The notes: a model not told the origin generated them from the letters alone. A stretch of DNA of 64,000 nucleotides from Caryophanales bacterium UBA1624 (GCA_002321395.1 DCMK01000077.1:13339-77338), one strand, 5' to 3'. Shown: positions 32,974-41,391, numbered from the stretch's first letter. A program made the numbers and translations.

Positions 32974-33023
32974 CTTTCATCGGTGGTCCAAATTCCGTAA
33001 AATGATGAGGACGTATGTTAAAT

Positions 33024-33092
33024 GCAACCATTAGTTGCGAAAAGCAAAGCCGATTTGGCGGCATGTTTTGGCAAAAGAAGATAAAGTAAAAT
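33024..33092 (+). promoter_or_regulatory. promoter and operator-like repeat of the Xre-type regulator
   Basis: The inverted repeat GCAAC-CATTA-GTTGC (33024-33038) lies 49 nt upstream of a TAAAAT -10 box (33087-33092). The gene then starts at 33111 behind a weak AAAGGA. An autoregulatory operator is plausible but unproven. Confidence 0.35.
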
Positions 33093-33110
33093 CAAGAAAG
33101 GATTGTTCCT

Positions 33111-33755
33111 ATGACATCAATCGAATTTGGAAATCGACTTGCCGATCTGAGGAAGGGGAAAGGCTATAGCCAAGATGATTTGGCGGAAAAGCTTGGAGTC
33201 TCCCGCCAAGCGATTTCGAAGTGGGAGAGGGGGGAGGCCACCCCAGATACTACTAACCTCATCGCACTGGCCTCGCTTTATGGGACTTCCTTGGATAGCC
33301 TTGTTTTCGACAAGCCGGGGAAGAACTTGAACGAAGAAGACACTGAAGAAAGCCAAAGCTCGGTTGAATCCGCCCAGGATGGAAAGAAACAGGAAGGGGC
33401 CAAAAGGAAGAAGCTTAAAAAAATAGGAGGTCTCGTCACTGCTTGTTTAGCCCTTACGATTACGGCGGCTTATGTCACACTTGGTTGCCTCTTTGATTCC
33501 GTTTTGCCTGACCCTTGGGTTTGGAAGATTGGCTGGATTTTCTACTTACTGATTCCCGCTTGGTCTTCGGTCTTCGAATTTGTCTGCACGAAAGACTACA
33601 AAACTTTAATGGGTTTGACGACCGCCGTTTCCGTCTTCGCCTACATGATCCTTGGGATGCAGTTTGGGTATTGGCATCCCGGTTGGGTTGTCTTCTTATT
33701 GATCCCCGTCACTTCCGTGGTTTTCGAAGCGCTTAATAGAGGCGCAAAAAAATAG
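33111..33755 (+). CDS. Xre-family HTH regulator with four membrane segments
   Basis: 214 residues. The N-terminal HTH_3 domain (about residues 7-62; YSQDDLAEKLGVSRQAISKWERG) is very typical. A charged, Glu/Lys-rich linker (about 70-100) leads to four hydrophobic segments (about 104-128, 137-160, 165-185, 190-208). Membrane-bound Xre regulators of this layout are known in Firmicutes as sensors of envelope or small-molecule signals; target unknown. The repeat upstream suggests autoregulation. Confidence 0.82.
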   Translation: MTSIEFGNRLADLRKGKGYSQDDLAEKLGVSRQAISKWERGEATPDTTNLIALASLYGTSLDSLVFDKPGKNLNEEDTEESQSSVESAQDGKKQEGAKRKKLKKIGGLVTACLALTITAAYVTLGCLFDSVLPDPWVWKIGWIFYLLIPAWSSVFEFVCTKDYKTLMGLTTAVSVFAYMILGMQFGYWHPGWVVFLLIPVTSVVFEALNRGAKK

Positions 33756-33785
33756 TATTTTTGCAAAGATATAGGAAAAAGGGAT

Positions 33786-34091
33786 TTAAATGCCGGCTTT
33801 TTTGACTGCTTCTTCCTCTTTTTTCCTTAGGTAATCCGCCATTAAATCCGAAGGAATGTTATCGGTTTTAACGGCCATGACTCCCGGTACTTCTTCCATG
33901 AGGATAATTTCCACCCCGGAGGTGATGTCCTCGGAGGCGTAAAGGCAGCCGTTGCAGGCGCCGGTCATCGTCAAATAAACGATTCCATCACGAAATCCGA
34001 TGTAATCAATGTCGCCGCCGTCCCTTTGCAAGAAGGGCCTAACTTTATCGATGGTGGCTAGAATTTGTTTCTCAATCGCTTCATCTTCCAT
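33786..34091 (-). CDS. NifU C-terminal domain Fe-S scaffold (NfuA/Nfu-like)
   Basis: 101-residue Nfu domain protein that carries or delivers Fe-S clusters. The hallmark CxxC is in MTGACNGCLYAS; RDGGDIDYIGFRDGIVYL is the family core. ATG 34091 is chosen over ATG 34103 because the latter is overlapped by the TAAAAT -10 box. Potential clients in the window are MiaB, endonuclease III and the ferredoxin. Confidence 0.9.
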   Translation of the reverse strand: MEDEAIEKQILATIDKVRPFLQRDGGDIDYIGFRDGIVYLTMTGACNGCLYASEDITSGVEIILMEEVPGVMAVKTDNIPSDLMADYLRKKEEEAVKKAGI

Positions 34092-34101
34092 AATCGTGAA
34101 C

Positions 34102-34129
34102 ATTTTAGACTTGCTTCGCCTCGTTGCAA
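34102..34129 (-). promoter_or_regulatory. nfu promoter, near-leaderless
   Basis: On the minus strand TTGCAA (34129-34124), 16-nt spacer, TAAAAT (34107-34102), then 10 nt to ATG 34091 with no Shine-Dalgarno sequence. Confidence 0.65.
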
Positions 34130-34167
34130 ACAGAACGCTTTCTTCTTTGATAAATTCCTTTCTTCAC

Positions 34168-34200
34168 TATAATGCCAATGCTGAATCCTTTTAAGGATTC
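34168..34200 (+). promoter_or_regulatory. pepF promoter and 5'-terminal hairpin
   Basis: TATAAT (34168-34173) with TTGATA 15 nt upstream. Predicted start near 34180 is followed at once by a perfect inverted repeat GAATCCTT-TT-AAGGATTC (34183-34200). AAAGGAG then precedes ATG 34227. Confidence 0.6.
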
Positions 34201-34226
34201 ATGTTTCGTTGAAAGGAGTTTTTGTG

Positions 34227-35933
34227 ATGAAACAAATAGCCAATTTTGAGGACTGGCCGTTTAAGGTGCCGAACATCAAAAAGGAAGTCGAAAAGGAAAA
34301 CGCCTTTGTCGCTTCTTTGGAAGAAGCCAAAAGCGGGGAAGAAGCCTACAAGATTTGGAAGAAACATGCGAAAGCTAGCGACGTTCTTCAAAACGAAGTG
34401 ACCCATATCTCGGTCCTTTATTCCTTGGATACGACGAATAAAAAATACGAGAAGGCGATGAACGTCATCAACGAGGGGATGCCTTTAGTCCAAGCGGCTG
34501 AGAATCGTTGGAACAAAGCCCTCGTGGACAGCCCATTCCGCCCATTCTTGGAAGAAAAGCTCGGTTCCTTCCTCTTCCAGATGTTGGATTACGCCCTTAA
34601 ATCTTTCGATGAGAGGGTCGTTCAGGAGTGCATTCAAGAGAACAACCTCGTCATGGAATACGACACCCTGATCGCCTCTGCCAAAGTTCCGTTCCGCGGC
34701 GGCATCTATAATTTGCCCCAAATGGGGAAATTCATGCAGGACGTCGATCGGAATACGAGGAAGGAAGCCTCCGAAGCCTATTACGCCTATTTGGATGAGA
34801 ACATCAAGGACAAAGCGGAGCAAATCTACGATTCGTTGGTCAAGGTCCGGACCGAAATGGCCCATAAGCTTGGCTATTCCTCCTACACCCAACTCGCCTA
34901 TATCCGAATGGGCCGCTACGATTACAACGAGCAAGACGTTGCCGCTTATCGCGAACAGATGAGGGAATTCGTCACCCCCATCGCCGCTAAAATCGCTAAA
35001 GCGGCCTTCAAACGGACTGGGATTACTTCTCCTAGGCTTTACGATTTAAGCCTTTCCTTCAAAGAGGGGAACCCCATTCCCAAGGGGACTACGCAGGATA
35101 AGGTCAACGCCGCGCGAAAGATGTACGAAGAGCTTTCTCCGGAGACGGGATATTTCTTCTCCTTCATGGCGGACCACCACGTTATGGATCTGGAAGCCAA
35201 GCCCGGTAAACAATCCGGCGGTTATATGACCTATTTCCCCAAATACGGAATCCCGTTCATCTTCTCCAATTTCAATGGCACCAGCGGAGACGTGGACGTC
35301 TTGACCCATGAATTCGGCCACAGTTTCCAAGCCTATATGGCCCGTTCCATCAAAATCCCGGAATATCGTTCTCCTACGATGGAAAGCTGCGAAATCGATT
35401 CGATGTCCATGGAATTCTTCGCCGAGCCTTGGATGAACCTTTTCTTCGATGAGCCAGATAAATACCGGTATGTTCACCTCGCGGATGCGATTTCCTTCTT
35501 GCCCTACGGGGTAACCGTGGACGAATTCCAGCATTGGGTTTACGACAATCCCGAAGCCACCCCAGTCCAAAGGGACCAGAAGTGGCATGAATTGGAAGAA
35601 AAGTACACCCCCTATAAAGTCGCCTTGTACCACGAGAACGCATATATGTCGTCAGGCCATCGTTGGCTGACTCAGTCCCACATCTTCGGGAGCCCCTTTT
35701 ATTACATCGATTACACCTTAGCTCAAATCATGGCATTCCAATTCTTCAATTTGGATCGGAAGAACCACGCTCTGGCTTGGAAACGCTATCTGAAGCTTTG
35801 CAAGATGGGCGGGAAATATCCTTTCCGCACTTTGGTGAAGAAAGACGGGATGAAGGATCCCTTCGATCAAGGAGTCGTCGCCAAGAGCATCAAGCCGTTG
35901 CTTAAGGTTCTGAAGTCCTACAAAGTCGATTAA
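34227..35933 (+). CDS. pepF: M3 family oligoendopeptidase (PepF-like)
   Basis: Cytoplasmic zinc metallopeptidase of oligopeptides. 568 residues. Catalytic HExxH is in DVLTHEFGHSFQAY near residue 361, with the third ligand region ESCEIDSMSMEFFAEPW about 25-30 residues later. ATG 34227 is preceded by AAAGGAG at 8 nt; the upstream in-frame TTG/GTG codons are not supported. Strong own promoter and terminator. Confidence 0.93.
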   Translation: MKQIANFEDWPFKVPNIKKEVEKENAFVASLEEAKSGEEAYKIWKKHAKASDVLQNEVTHISVLYSLDTTNKKYEKAMNVINEGMPLVQAAENRWNKALVDSPFRPFLEEKLGSFLFQMLDYALKSFDERVVQECIQENNLVMEYDTLIASAKVPFRGGIYNLPQMGKFMQDVDRNTRKEASEAYYAYLDENIKDKAEQIYDSLVKVRTEMAHKLGYSSYTQLAYIRMGRYDYNEQDVAAYREQMREFVTPIAAKIAKAAFKRTGITSPRLYDLSLSFKEGNPIPKGTTQDKVNAARKMYEELSPETGYFFSFMADHHVMDLEAKPGKQSGGYMTYFPKYGIPFIFSNFNGTSGDVDVLTHEFGHSFQAYMARSIKIPEYRSPTMESCEIDSMSMEFFAEPWMNLFFDEPDKYRYVHLADAISFLPYGVTVDEFQHWVYDNPEATPVQRDQKWHELEEKYTPYKVALYHENAYMSSGHRWLTQSHIFGSPFYYIDYTLAQIMAFQFFNLDRKNHALAWKRYLKLCKMGGKYPFRTLVKKDGMKDPFDQGVVAKSIKPLLKVLKSYKVD

Positions 35934-35941
35934 ACGGAAAT

Positions 35942-35981
35942 AAAGGCGAACGGTTGAGCCCCAGCCCCCGTTCGCCTTTTT
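35942..35981 (+). terminator. pepF terminator
   Basis: 12-bp stem AAAGGCGAACGG / CCGTTCGCCTTT with a 14-nt loop, followed by a T-run. Confidence 0.9.
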
Positions 35982-36052
35982 ATATGCGAAGGTCACCCCC
36001 CGCGCAATCTTTGGCTTGCCTTCTTGAAGAAGGAGGCAAAAGAAAGATAGCT

Positions 36053-36412
36053 TTACGGCTTTCCTTTATTTTCGGAGAGGAAGAACTCTTTCATTTGGAG
36101 GAGCATTTCCCTTTGGCTTGGTGTGAGGCCGCGCATATCCAAAAAATAGGTCGGGAAGTTCAGGTTGTGGGCGGTGGAGATCCGCAGGAGGCTTTCCCGA
36201 TTCGTCCGATCCGGTTCGCAGATCCCTTTCTTCCAATTGTGAATGCTTTGACGGCTGAACCGCCCTTCTTTGGCGATTTCCTCCAAAGACATATGGCAAA
36301 CGCTCTCCAAGGCGGAGATGAGCTCGGAATAATCGATTTCAGGTTTCACAACAAAACAATAGCCCCATGCGTTTGTTTTCGGGCATTCCAATATGTTTGA
36401 CAAAATGATCAT
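36053..36412 (-). CDS. HTH-domain protein, probable autoregulated repressor
   Basis: 119 residues. The centre (about residues 40-80) reads MSLEEIAKEGRFSRQSIHNW, a helix-turn-helix with the Xre-like recognition helix SRQSIHNWKKG; the C-terminal 35 residues are helical (LTPSQREMLLQMKEFF). The N-terminal 25 residues are unlike a known domain, and a later GTG start at the VVKPEID segment is possible. ATG 36412 has AAAAGGAAAA upstream. A pair of matching half-sites flanks the start. Confidence 0.7.
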   Translation of the reverse strand: MIILSNILECPKTNAWGYCFVVKPEIDYSELISALESVCHMSLEEIAKEGRFSRQSIHNWKKGICEPDRTNRESLLRISTAHNLNFPTYFLDMRGLTPSQREMLLQMKEFFLSENKGKP

Positions 36413-36465
36413 TTTTCCTTTTGCTTTTGCAAAAACAAATCAATGGTTAGCTCCCTTTTGTCAAA
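36396..36465 (-). promoter_or_regulatory. paired TTTGACAAA/TTTGTCAAA sites around the HTH gene start
   Basis: The 9-mer TTTGACAAA (36396-36404) and its exact reverse complement TTTGTCAAA (36457-36465) lie on either side of the HTH gene's start. The distal copy contains the TTGACA that could serve as -35. The arrangement suggests an operator, possibly looped, for the gene's own product. Confidence 0.4.
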
Positions 36466-36494
36466 TTTTGTTTTACATCGAATGTGCCCTTTTT

Positions 36495-39251
36495 TTATTT
36501 TTCGAACTTTTCGTTCAGGTATTCTTCGAAATAGGAGGGGTTTAAGCTTTCGCCCGTGACGGTTTTGATCCAATCTGCAGGATCCCTCCAGTCCTCTTGC
36601 CAGTCTTTGAGCTTGAACCATTTCTGGATCAGGGAGAAATGCCCCTTTTCCAAGGAAAGACCGACGTCGAAATCTTTTTTCATCTCATGAAGGAGCTGGG
36701 CTCCATAAAGATTCCCCAAGGCATAAGAGGGAAAATAACCGAAGGAACCATCCGACCAATGGACGTCTTGGAGGCAGCCCTCTTTGTCGTTTTTGACCTC
36801 ATACCCCAAATACTCCGCGTATTTCTTTCTCCATAAGCCAGGGACGTCTTTGCATTGAATGACGCCATTGATCAAATCCTTTTCGATTTCGTAGCGGATA
36901 ATGATGTGCAAGGAGTAGGTCATTTCGTCGGCGTCGCAACGGATAGGACTTGGCTTAACGAGGTTGAGAGAACGATAGAAATCATGGTCGCTGATCGTTA
37001 GGAAGGATGGATCAAGCGTCTTCGCGCAGATTCGTTTCAGGAATGGGGCGAAGGCGGATGAACGGCCCAAGATGTTTTCGTAAAAGCGGGAATGGGTTTC
37101 GCAGATGGCCATGCTGGAGAGCATTTCGGCGTGGTCTTCGTAAATCTGGCTTCCCCATCCTTGAAATTCGAGGCAATGCCCGCCTTCGTGGAGGATGGTG
37201 AATAGATTGCTTCGGAAATCGGAATCGTAATGGCAGGTCAGGCGGGCGTCCCCCTTGCTCAGACAGTCGGAAAAGGGGTGGAGCGACTCCGCAAGCGCGC
37301 CGCGTTTCCTATCGTAGCCGATGAGGTCGAGAAGCTTGAATGCAAGCTTCTTCTGCTGTTCGGGGGAATAGGTAGGGAACGATGGGACGCTCCATTTCTT
37401 TTGCGCCTCGACGGTCGTTTGGATTTTTGGGACCAGGAAGTCTTTTAAGGAGGCGAAAAGCGAATCGAGATGGGCGGAGCTTTCCCCTGGCTCAAAATTC
37501 CCAAGACAGGCGTCATAAGGGGTCTGCCCATCTTTTTTTCTCAATGCGGCCTCCTCCCGTTTCGCATCCACGCACTTCTGCCAATAAGGCAAATATGAAC
37601 GGAAATCGTTCTTTTCTTTGCAGATATGCCACATCCGGTTGGAATCCGAATAAGCCTTTTGCCATTTTTCGAATTGGGTAAGATCGACCTTTTCCAAAAA
37701 GTCCATTTCCTCCGACAAAAGGCGAACGACTTTTTCCTGCCGGGGATTCAGTAAGCCGCCTTCCTTCGCTTTCCTAACTTTTTCGACGAAGTCTTTGTCT
37801 TTGTAAAGCCCGGCCAGGGCGGACTGGGCGTCTTCGATAAGTCCGCTTTCTTCTTCGAATCCTGCCTCGGGGCAGATAGTTTCCAAGTCGTAATTCAAGA
37901 CGGAGATTAGGTGACGCAGCTTCCTAATTCGGTCCAGATAGGGAAGCAAAGCATTCCAATTCTCTTTCATGTTATATTCCTCCTGGTTGGCTTTTTTCCA
38001 ACCTACGATCCCGAATATAAGCATCCAAACCCCTAAGCCAAGGATGAGGGTGAAAAAAACGAAAGCCAAAATCAATAGAAACGGCCCTGACCAAGAAAAG
38101 TGGCAGTAACCGTTGATCAATAAGAACAAAGCGAAGGCCACGTATCCGGCTATGATGAAATCCAAGCAGGACATCGCGGTTTGGAAAGGGAGTTTTCTTT
38201 TGCGGTAGACGATCCAGTTTTTGATGCATAAAGTCAAGCGAAATAGACCGTAAGCGATTTGGATGGACAGGATGGCGCTTACCCCGCTGGAGGTTTTGAT
38301 CTCGCCTACGGCCGCCATTCCCAAGGAGAAAGGGGCCGAGAAAACGATCAGACACGCTCCGACGTAGAGGCATATTTTGCTTTCGCGGAGCTTGGCGATT
38401 TTCTTGTTGTGGATTTTCTTCTGGAGGGAATTCCGCCAAAGGAGGGAGCTGAGCCGCAAAGCGCCCAGGGTCAAATAAATCCAGCCAACGAGGCCATAGG
38501 CAGGGTTCTGTTCTTGAATCGCGGCGATACTCGACGAGAGGATCGTCAAGCCTGAGGCGCTGACCAAAATGTAATTGCCGATGCTGTGCTCGACCCCGAA
38601 AGAAACGATTTTCCTTATGCGTTCGATCATCTTCCCCTGCAACAGCAAAAGGGAAAAGAAGAAGTTTTGAGCAAAAAACAGAACCAAAAAGGAAACCCAA
38701 CAAGCTTCTTCTAAAAGGAAAGAAGCCGGAAGGGCGCCTTTTAAAACAAGCCCCGGGAACAAAAAGCAAAGGAGCAAAGAAAGGCTGGCGCAGCAGGAAC
38801 AGAGCGATTCCGCCGCCATCGTGATCCTCTTTTTTCGATAGGGAAGGAAACGCGACAGGGCGATGAGAGCTTCGACGCTGAATTTCAAGGCGATCGTTGC
38901 GCAGCTCAGAAAGGCATAATGGGAGGAAGACAAAAAAGGAGAATAGGAGACGCTGAGCAACCAGGGGATGGGGTAAAAGGTCTCGAAAACTCCGGTAAAG
39001 AAGCAGGCGAATCGTTTTTTCTTTTCCCTTTCTTCCCCCGAAGCGCCCTTTGCCTTCCAAGTGTAATACATCAAAAAAGCTCGGCCTAAGGCTTCTAATA
39101 AAAAATAGATGGATGCCCCAAACAAGGCGAGGAAATCGCCTCGAGGGGCTTTCAGCGCAAAGCAAAACAAGAATAAGGAGGTGTCCAAGGAAAAACCCAA
39201 TCCGAGGAGCGCCAAGATTGAGCCTTTGATTTTGCTTGGCAGGTTATCCAT
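36495..39251 (-). CDS. 12-segment membrane domain in frame with an M32 metallocarboxypeptidase
   Basis: One 918-codon frame. Residues 1-427 hold about twelve hydrophobic segments with no recognised family; residues 428-918 are a complete M32 (Taq-type) carboxypeptidase of 491 aa, with zinc-binding HEGGH in LHEGGHCLEFQGWG near residue 685 and downstream glutamate in MAICETHSRF. M32 enzymes are normally soluble and alone. Directly at the junction the codons for Q-E-E form AGGAGG, 8 nt before an in-frame ATG at 37970, so the peptidase may also be made separately. ATG 39251 follows a TAAGAT -10 by 6 nt. A TAA in the +1 frame just before ATG 37970 would fit two genes joined by a single indel. Confidence 0.82.
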   Translation of the reverse strand: MDNLPSKIKGSILALLGLGFSLDTSLFLFCFALKAPRGDFLALFGASIYFLLEALGRAFLMYYTWKAKGASGEEREKKKRFACFFTGVFETFYPIPWLLSVSYSPFLSSSHYAFLSCATIALKFSVEALIALSRFLPYRKKRITMAAESLCSCCASLSLLLCFLFPGLVLKGALPASFLLEEACWVSFLVLFFAQNFFFSLLLLQGKMIERIRKIVSFGVEHSIGNYILVSASGLTILSSSIAAIQEQNPAYGLVGWIYLTLGALRLSSLLWRNSLQKKIHNKKIAKLRESKICLYVGACLIVFSAPFSLGMAAVGEIKTSSGVSAILSIQIAYGLFRLTLCIKNWIVYRKRKLPFQTAMSCLDFIIAGYVAFALFLLINGYCHFSWSGPFLLILAFVFFTLILGLGVWMLIFGIVGWKKANQEEYNMKENWNALLPYLDRIRKLRHLISVLNYDLETICPEAGFEEESGLIEDAQSALAGLYKDKDFVEKVRKAKEGGLLNPRQEKVVRLLSEEMDFLEKVDLTQFEKWQKAYSDSNRMWHICKEKNDFRSYLPYWQKCVDAKREEAALRKKDGQTPYDACLGNFEPGESSAHLDSLFASLKDFLVPKIQTTVEAQKKWSVPSFPTYSPEQQKKLAFKLLDLIGYDRKRGALAESLHPFSDCLSKGDARLTCHYDSDFRSNLFTILHEGGHCLEFQGWGSQIYEDHAEMLSSMAICETHSRFYENILGRSSAFAPFLKRICAKTLDPSFLTISDHDFYRSLNLVKPSPIRCDADEMTYSLHIIIRYEIEKDLINGVIQCKDVPGLWRKKYAEYLGYEVKNDKEGCLQDVHWSDGSFGYFPSYALGNLYGAQLLHEMKKDFDVGLSLEKGHFSLIQKWFKLKDWQEDWRDPADWIKTVTGESLNPSYFEEYLNEKFEK
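37970..37984 (-). promoter_or_regulatory. internal Shine-Dalgarno and ATG for the M32 peptidase
   Basis: AGGAGG (37984-37979) then 8 nt and ATG (37970-37968), in frame with the upstream membrane domain. This is one of the strongest ribosome-binding sites in the window, and it lies in mid-frame exactly at the domain boundary. Confidence 0.65.
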
Positions 39252-39257
39252 GGTTTC

Positions 39258-39263
39258 ATCTTA
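39258..39263 (-). promoter_or_regulatory. -10 box of the membrane-M32 gene, leaderless type
   Basis: TAAGAT (minus strand, 39263-39258), then 6 nt (gaaacc) and ATG 39251. No Shine-Dalgarno sequence. Confidence 0.5.
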
Positions 39264-39294
39264 CCATTTGGAGGGGGCTTGGCGAGAAGGGAGG

Positions 39295-39321
39295 AAAAAG
39301 AAAAGCCCACTTACGTGGGCT
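39295..39321 (-). terminator. htpG terminator
   Basis: Minus-strand stem AGCCCAC / GTGGGCT with a GTAA loop, followed by TTTTCTTTTT. Confidence 0.88.
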
Positions 39322-39326
39322 GAGGC

Positions 39327-41246
39327 TTAATGGAAGGCCTTCATCATGAGGGAATTGAGGTTGTCCACGAAGGCTTTTTTGTCTTCAACCTCGAACCCTT
39401 CCAGAAGAAGCGCCTCATCGTAAAGAAGGTTTCCGCATTTTTTGATTTCCTCTTCGTCCTGAAGCTTGCTGATGGCTTGGAATAAGGGGTGATCTGCGTT
39501 GATTTCAAGGACTTTTGTAGCTTTCGGTTTTTGACTTCCCTCCACATCCGGCTGCTCGTCGAGAACGCGCTCGGCGTTCATGGACAAACCCTCCTTAGTC
39601 GTAATGCAAACGGGGGAGTCTACCAATTTGCTGGAGAAAGCGACCTCATCGACCTTCCCTTTGAGGGCTTCTTTCATGTCATCGAGGATACGCTTGTTCT
39701 CCGCGGTGACCGCATCCAGTTTGTCTTTTTCCTCTTGAGTCAAGGAATCCTTGTCCTCGGAGGCGATGTTCTTGAAGGGGTGTTTATCATAATCCATCAA
39801 GGCCATCAAAGCGAATTCGTCGATTTCTTGGTCGCAAAGAAGGACATCAATCCCTTCCTTTTTGAACTTCTCGAGCTGAGGCAGCATCTTGATTTCGTCC
39901 ATGTTTTTCCCGGAGGCGTAATAGATGTCCTTTTGCCCGTCTTTCATTTTGGCGACGTAATCCTTAAACGAGATGGGCTCCTCGCTTTGCAGAGTCGAGA
40001 AGATCAAAAGATCCTGCAAATCGTTTTTCTTCATGCCGTAGGTGGAATAAATCCCGTATTTGAGGTAATTCCCGTACAATTTGAAGAACTTCTTATAACG
40101 TTCCTTGTCGTTTTTCTGCAAAGAGATGAGCTTATCGAGGATTTTCTTTTCCAAAGAAGACTCGATCTTGCTCATCAAAGGGGACTTCTGAAGCATTTCG
40201 CGGGAGATGTTGAGGGGGAAATCCTCCGAATCAACCAAGCCGCGGACGAATTTCAGGAAATCCGGAACGAGCTCTTTGCATTTCTCTTGGATGAAGATCC
40301 CTTTGCTGTAAAGGGCGAGACCTTTCTCGTAGTTGGAAGAATAAAGATCATAAGGGGCGTGGGATGGGATGTAAACCAAGGCATCGTAAGAAACAAGGCC
40401 TTCGATATGGACGTTCAAAGAAACGAGAGGATCCTCGAAATCGTCGAATTTGCTCTTATAGAATTGGTTGAGGTCTTCCTCTTTCACCTCTGAAGGATTC
40501 TTCTTCCAGAGAGGAACCATGGAATTGAGGGTTTTGTCTTCCTCAACCTCATGGGTTTTCCCTGGGATTTCCTTCCCATTTTCGTCCTTGTCGGGTTCTT
40601 GGGTTTTGACCAACATCTTGATGGGGTAACGGATGTAGTCCGAATACTTTTTGACCAAATCCTCGATCTTCCAAGTTTGGAGGTAGGTGGAATAGTTTTC
40701 GCCGTCTTTGTCCTCTTTGAGGTGGATCTTGACGCAACTGCCATGCTCGCCCGCAAAAGAAGCGTCCTCGATGGTATAGGTATCCTGCCCGGAAGAAAGG
40801 AAGCGGTGGGCTTCCCCTCCCATGGGCTTGGAAACGACTTCGACGGAATCCGCGACCATGAAGGCGGAGTAGAAACCGACGCCGAACTGACCAATGATGG
40901 ATAAGTCTTGCGCTTTTTTGGCGTCTTCGTATTTCTTGGCGAAGTCTTTGGATCCCGATTTGGCGATGGTACCCAAATCTTTCTCCATTTCCTCTTTGCT
41001 CATGCCGATCCCGTTATCAAAAACCGAAATCGTCCTGGCCTTATCGTCGACCTCAATGCGGATAACCCCTTCGGAAGCGGGGTATTTGCCAGCTTCGGTC
41101 AAAGAAAGGAAACGGTATTTGTCGATAGCGTCGCTCGCGTTGGACAAAAGTTCCCGCAAGAAAATCTCTTTGTTGGAATAAATGCTGTTGATCATTAAGT
41201 CGAGCAACTGCTTCGACTCAGTTTGGAATTCTTTTTCTTCTTTCAT
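39327..41246 (-). CDS. htpG: molecular chaperone HtpG (Hsp90)
   Basis: ATP-dependent homodimeric chaperone. 639 residues: GHKL ATPase with ELLSNASDAIDK, DNGIGMSKEE and GQFGVGFYSAFM in the first 130 residues; middle domain with the SEDFPLNISREMLQ motif; C-terminal dimerisation domain. ATG 41246 is chosen because GGGAGG lies 9 nt upstream; the in-frame TTG at 41261 is part of that ribosome-binding site. Placed under CIRCE, thus predicted HrcA-regulated heat-shock expression. Confidence 0.97.
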   Translation of the reverse strand: MKEEKEFQTESKQLLDLMINSIYSNKEIFLRELLSNASDAIDKYRFLSLTEAGKYPASEGVIRIEVDDKARTISVFDNGIGMSKEEMEKDLGTIAKSGSKDFAKKYEDAKKAQDLSIIGQFGVGFYSAFMVADSVEVVSKPMGGEAHRFLSSGQDTYTIEDASFAGEHGSCVKIHLKEDKDGENYSTYLQTWKIEDLVKKYSDYIRYPIKMLVKTQEPDKDENGKEIPGKTHEVEEDKTLNSMVPLWKKNPSEVKEEDLNQFYKSKFDDFEDPLVSLNVHIEGLVSYDALVYIPSHAPYDLYSSNYEKGLALYSKGIFIQEKCKELVPDFLKFVRGLVDSEDFPLNISREMLQKSPLMSKIESSLEKKILDKLISLQKNDKERYKKFFKLYGNYLKYGIYSTYGMKKNDLQDLLIFSTLQSEEPISFKDYVAKMKDGQKDIYYASGKNMDEIKMLPQLEKFKKEGIDVLLCDQEIDEFALMALMDYDKHPFKNIASEDKDSLTQEEKDKLDAVTAENKRILDDMKEALKGKVDEVAFSSKLVDSPVCITTKEGLSMNAERVLDEQPDVEGSQKPKATKVLEINADHPLFQAISKLQDEEEIKKCGNLLYDEALLLEGFEVEDKKAFVDNLNSLMMKAFH

Positions 41247-41276
41247 TTTGTGTCCTCCCAATGGCTGCTGAGATAA

Positions 41277-41304
41277 AATGTAGTCACTTTTTTGGCACTG
41301 TCAA
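41277..41304 (-). promoter_or_regulatory. htpG promoter
   Basis: On the minus strand TTGACA (41304-41299), a perfect -35 lying inside the CIRCE element, 16-nt spacer, TACATT (41282-41277). Bound HrcA would cover the -35 box. Confidence 0.75.
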
Positions 41305-41318
41305 GCAAAGAGTGCTAA
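41292..41318. promoter_or_regulatory. CIRCE operator (HrcA binding site)
   Basis: TTGGCACTG-N9-GAGTGCTAA compared with the CIRCE consensus TTAGCACTC-N9-GAGTGCTAA: 16 of 18 arm positions match and the 9-nt spacer is exact. It sits over the htpG promoter; the bioY promoter is about 60 nt away on the other side. Confidence 0.9.
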
Positions 41319-41378
41319 TGGCTTGGACGATCTGCGGCCAATCGCCTCCAACGCATCGACCTACGCACTGTTTTGGTT

Positions 41379-41384
41379 TAAAAT
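41379..41384 (+). promoter_or_regulatory. -10 box of bioY, leaderless type
   Basis: TAAAAT, then 7 nt (ttccggc) and ATG 41392. No Shine-Dalgarno sequence and no BirA-type dyad obvious. Confidence 0.55.
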
Positions 41385-41391
41385 TTCCGGC

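Noticed and set aside
34092..34103. ATG 34103 as the nfu start
   Set aside because: It overlaps the TAAAAT -10 box; ATG 34091 gives the normal Nfu N-terminus.
36018..36046. Hairpin after the HTH gene as a minus-strand terminator
   Set aside because: The stem is interrupted by a three-base bulge and no T-run follows on the minus strand.
41247..41261. Upstream TTG start for htpG (MGGHKMKEEK)
   Set aside because: These codons contain the GGGAGG ribosome-binding site of the ATG at 41246.
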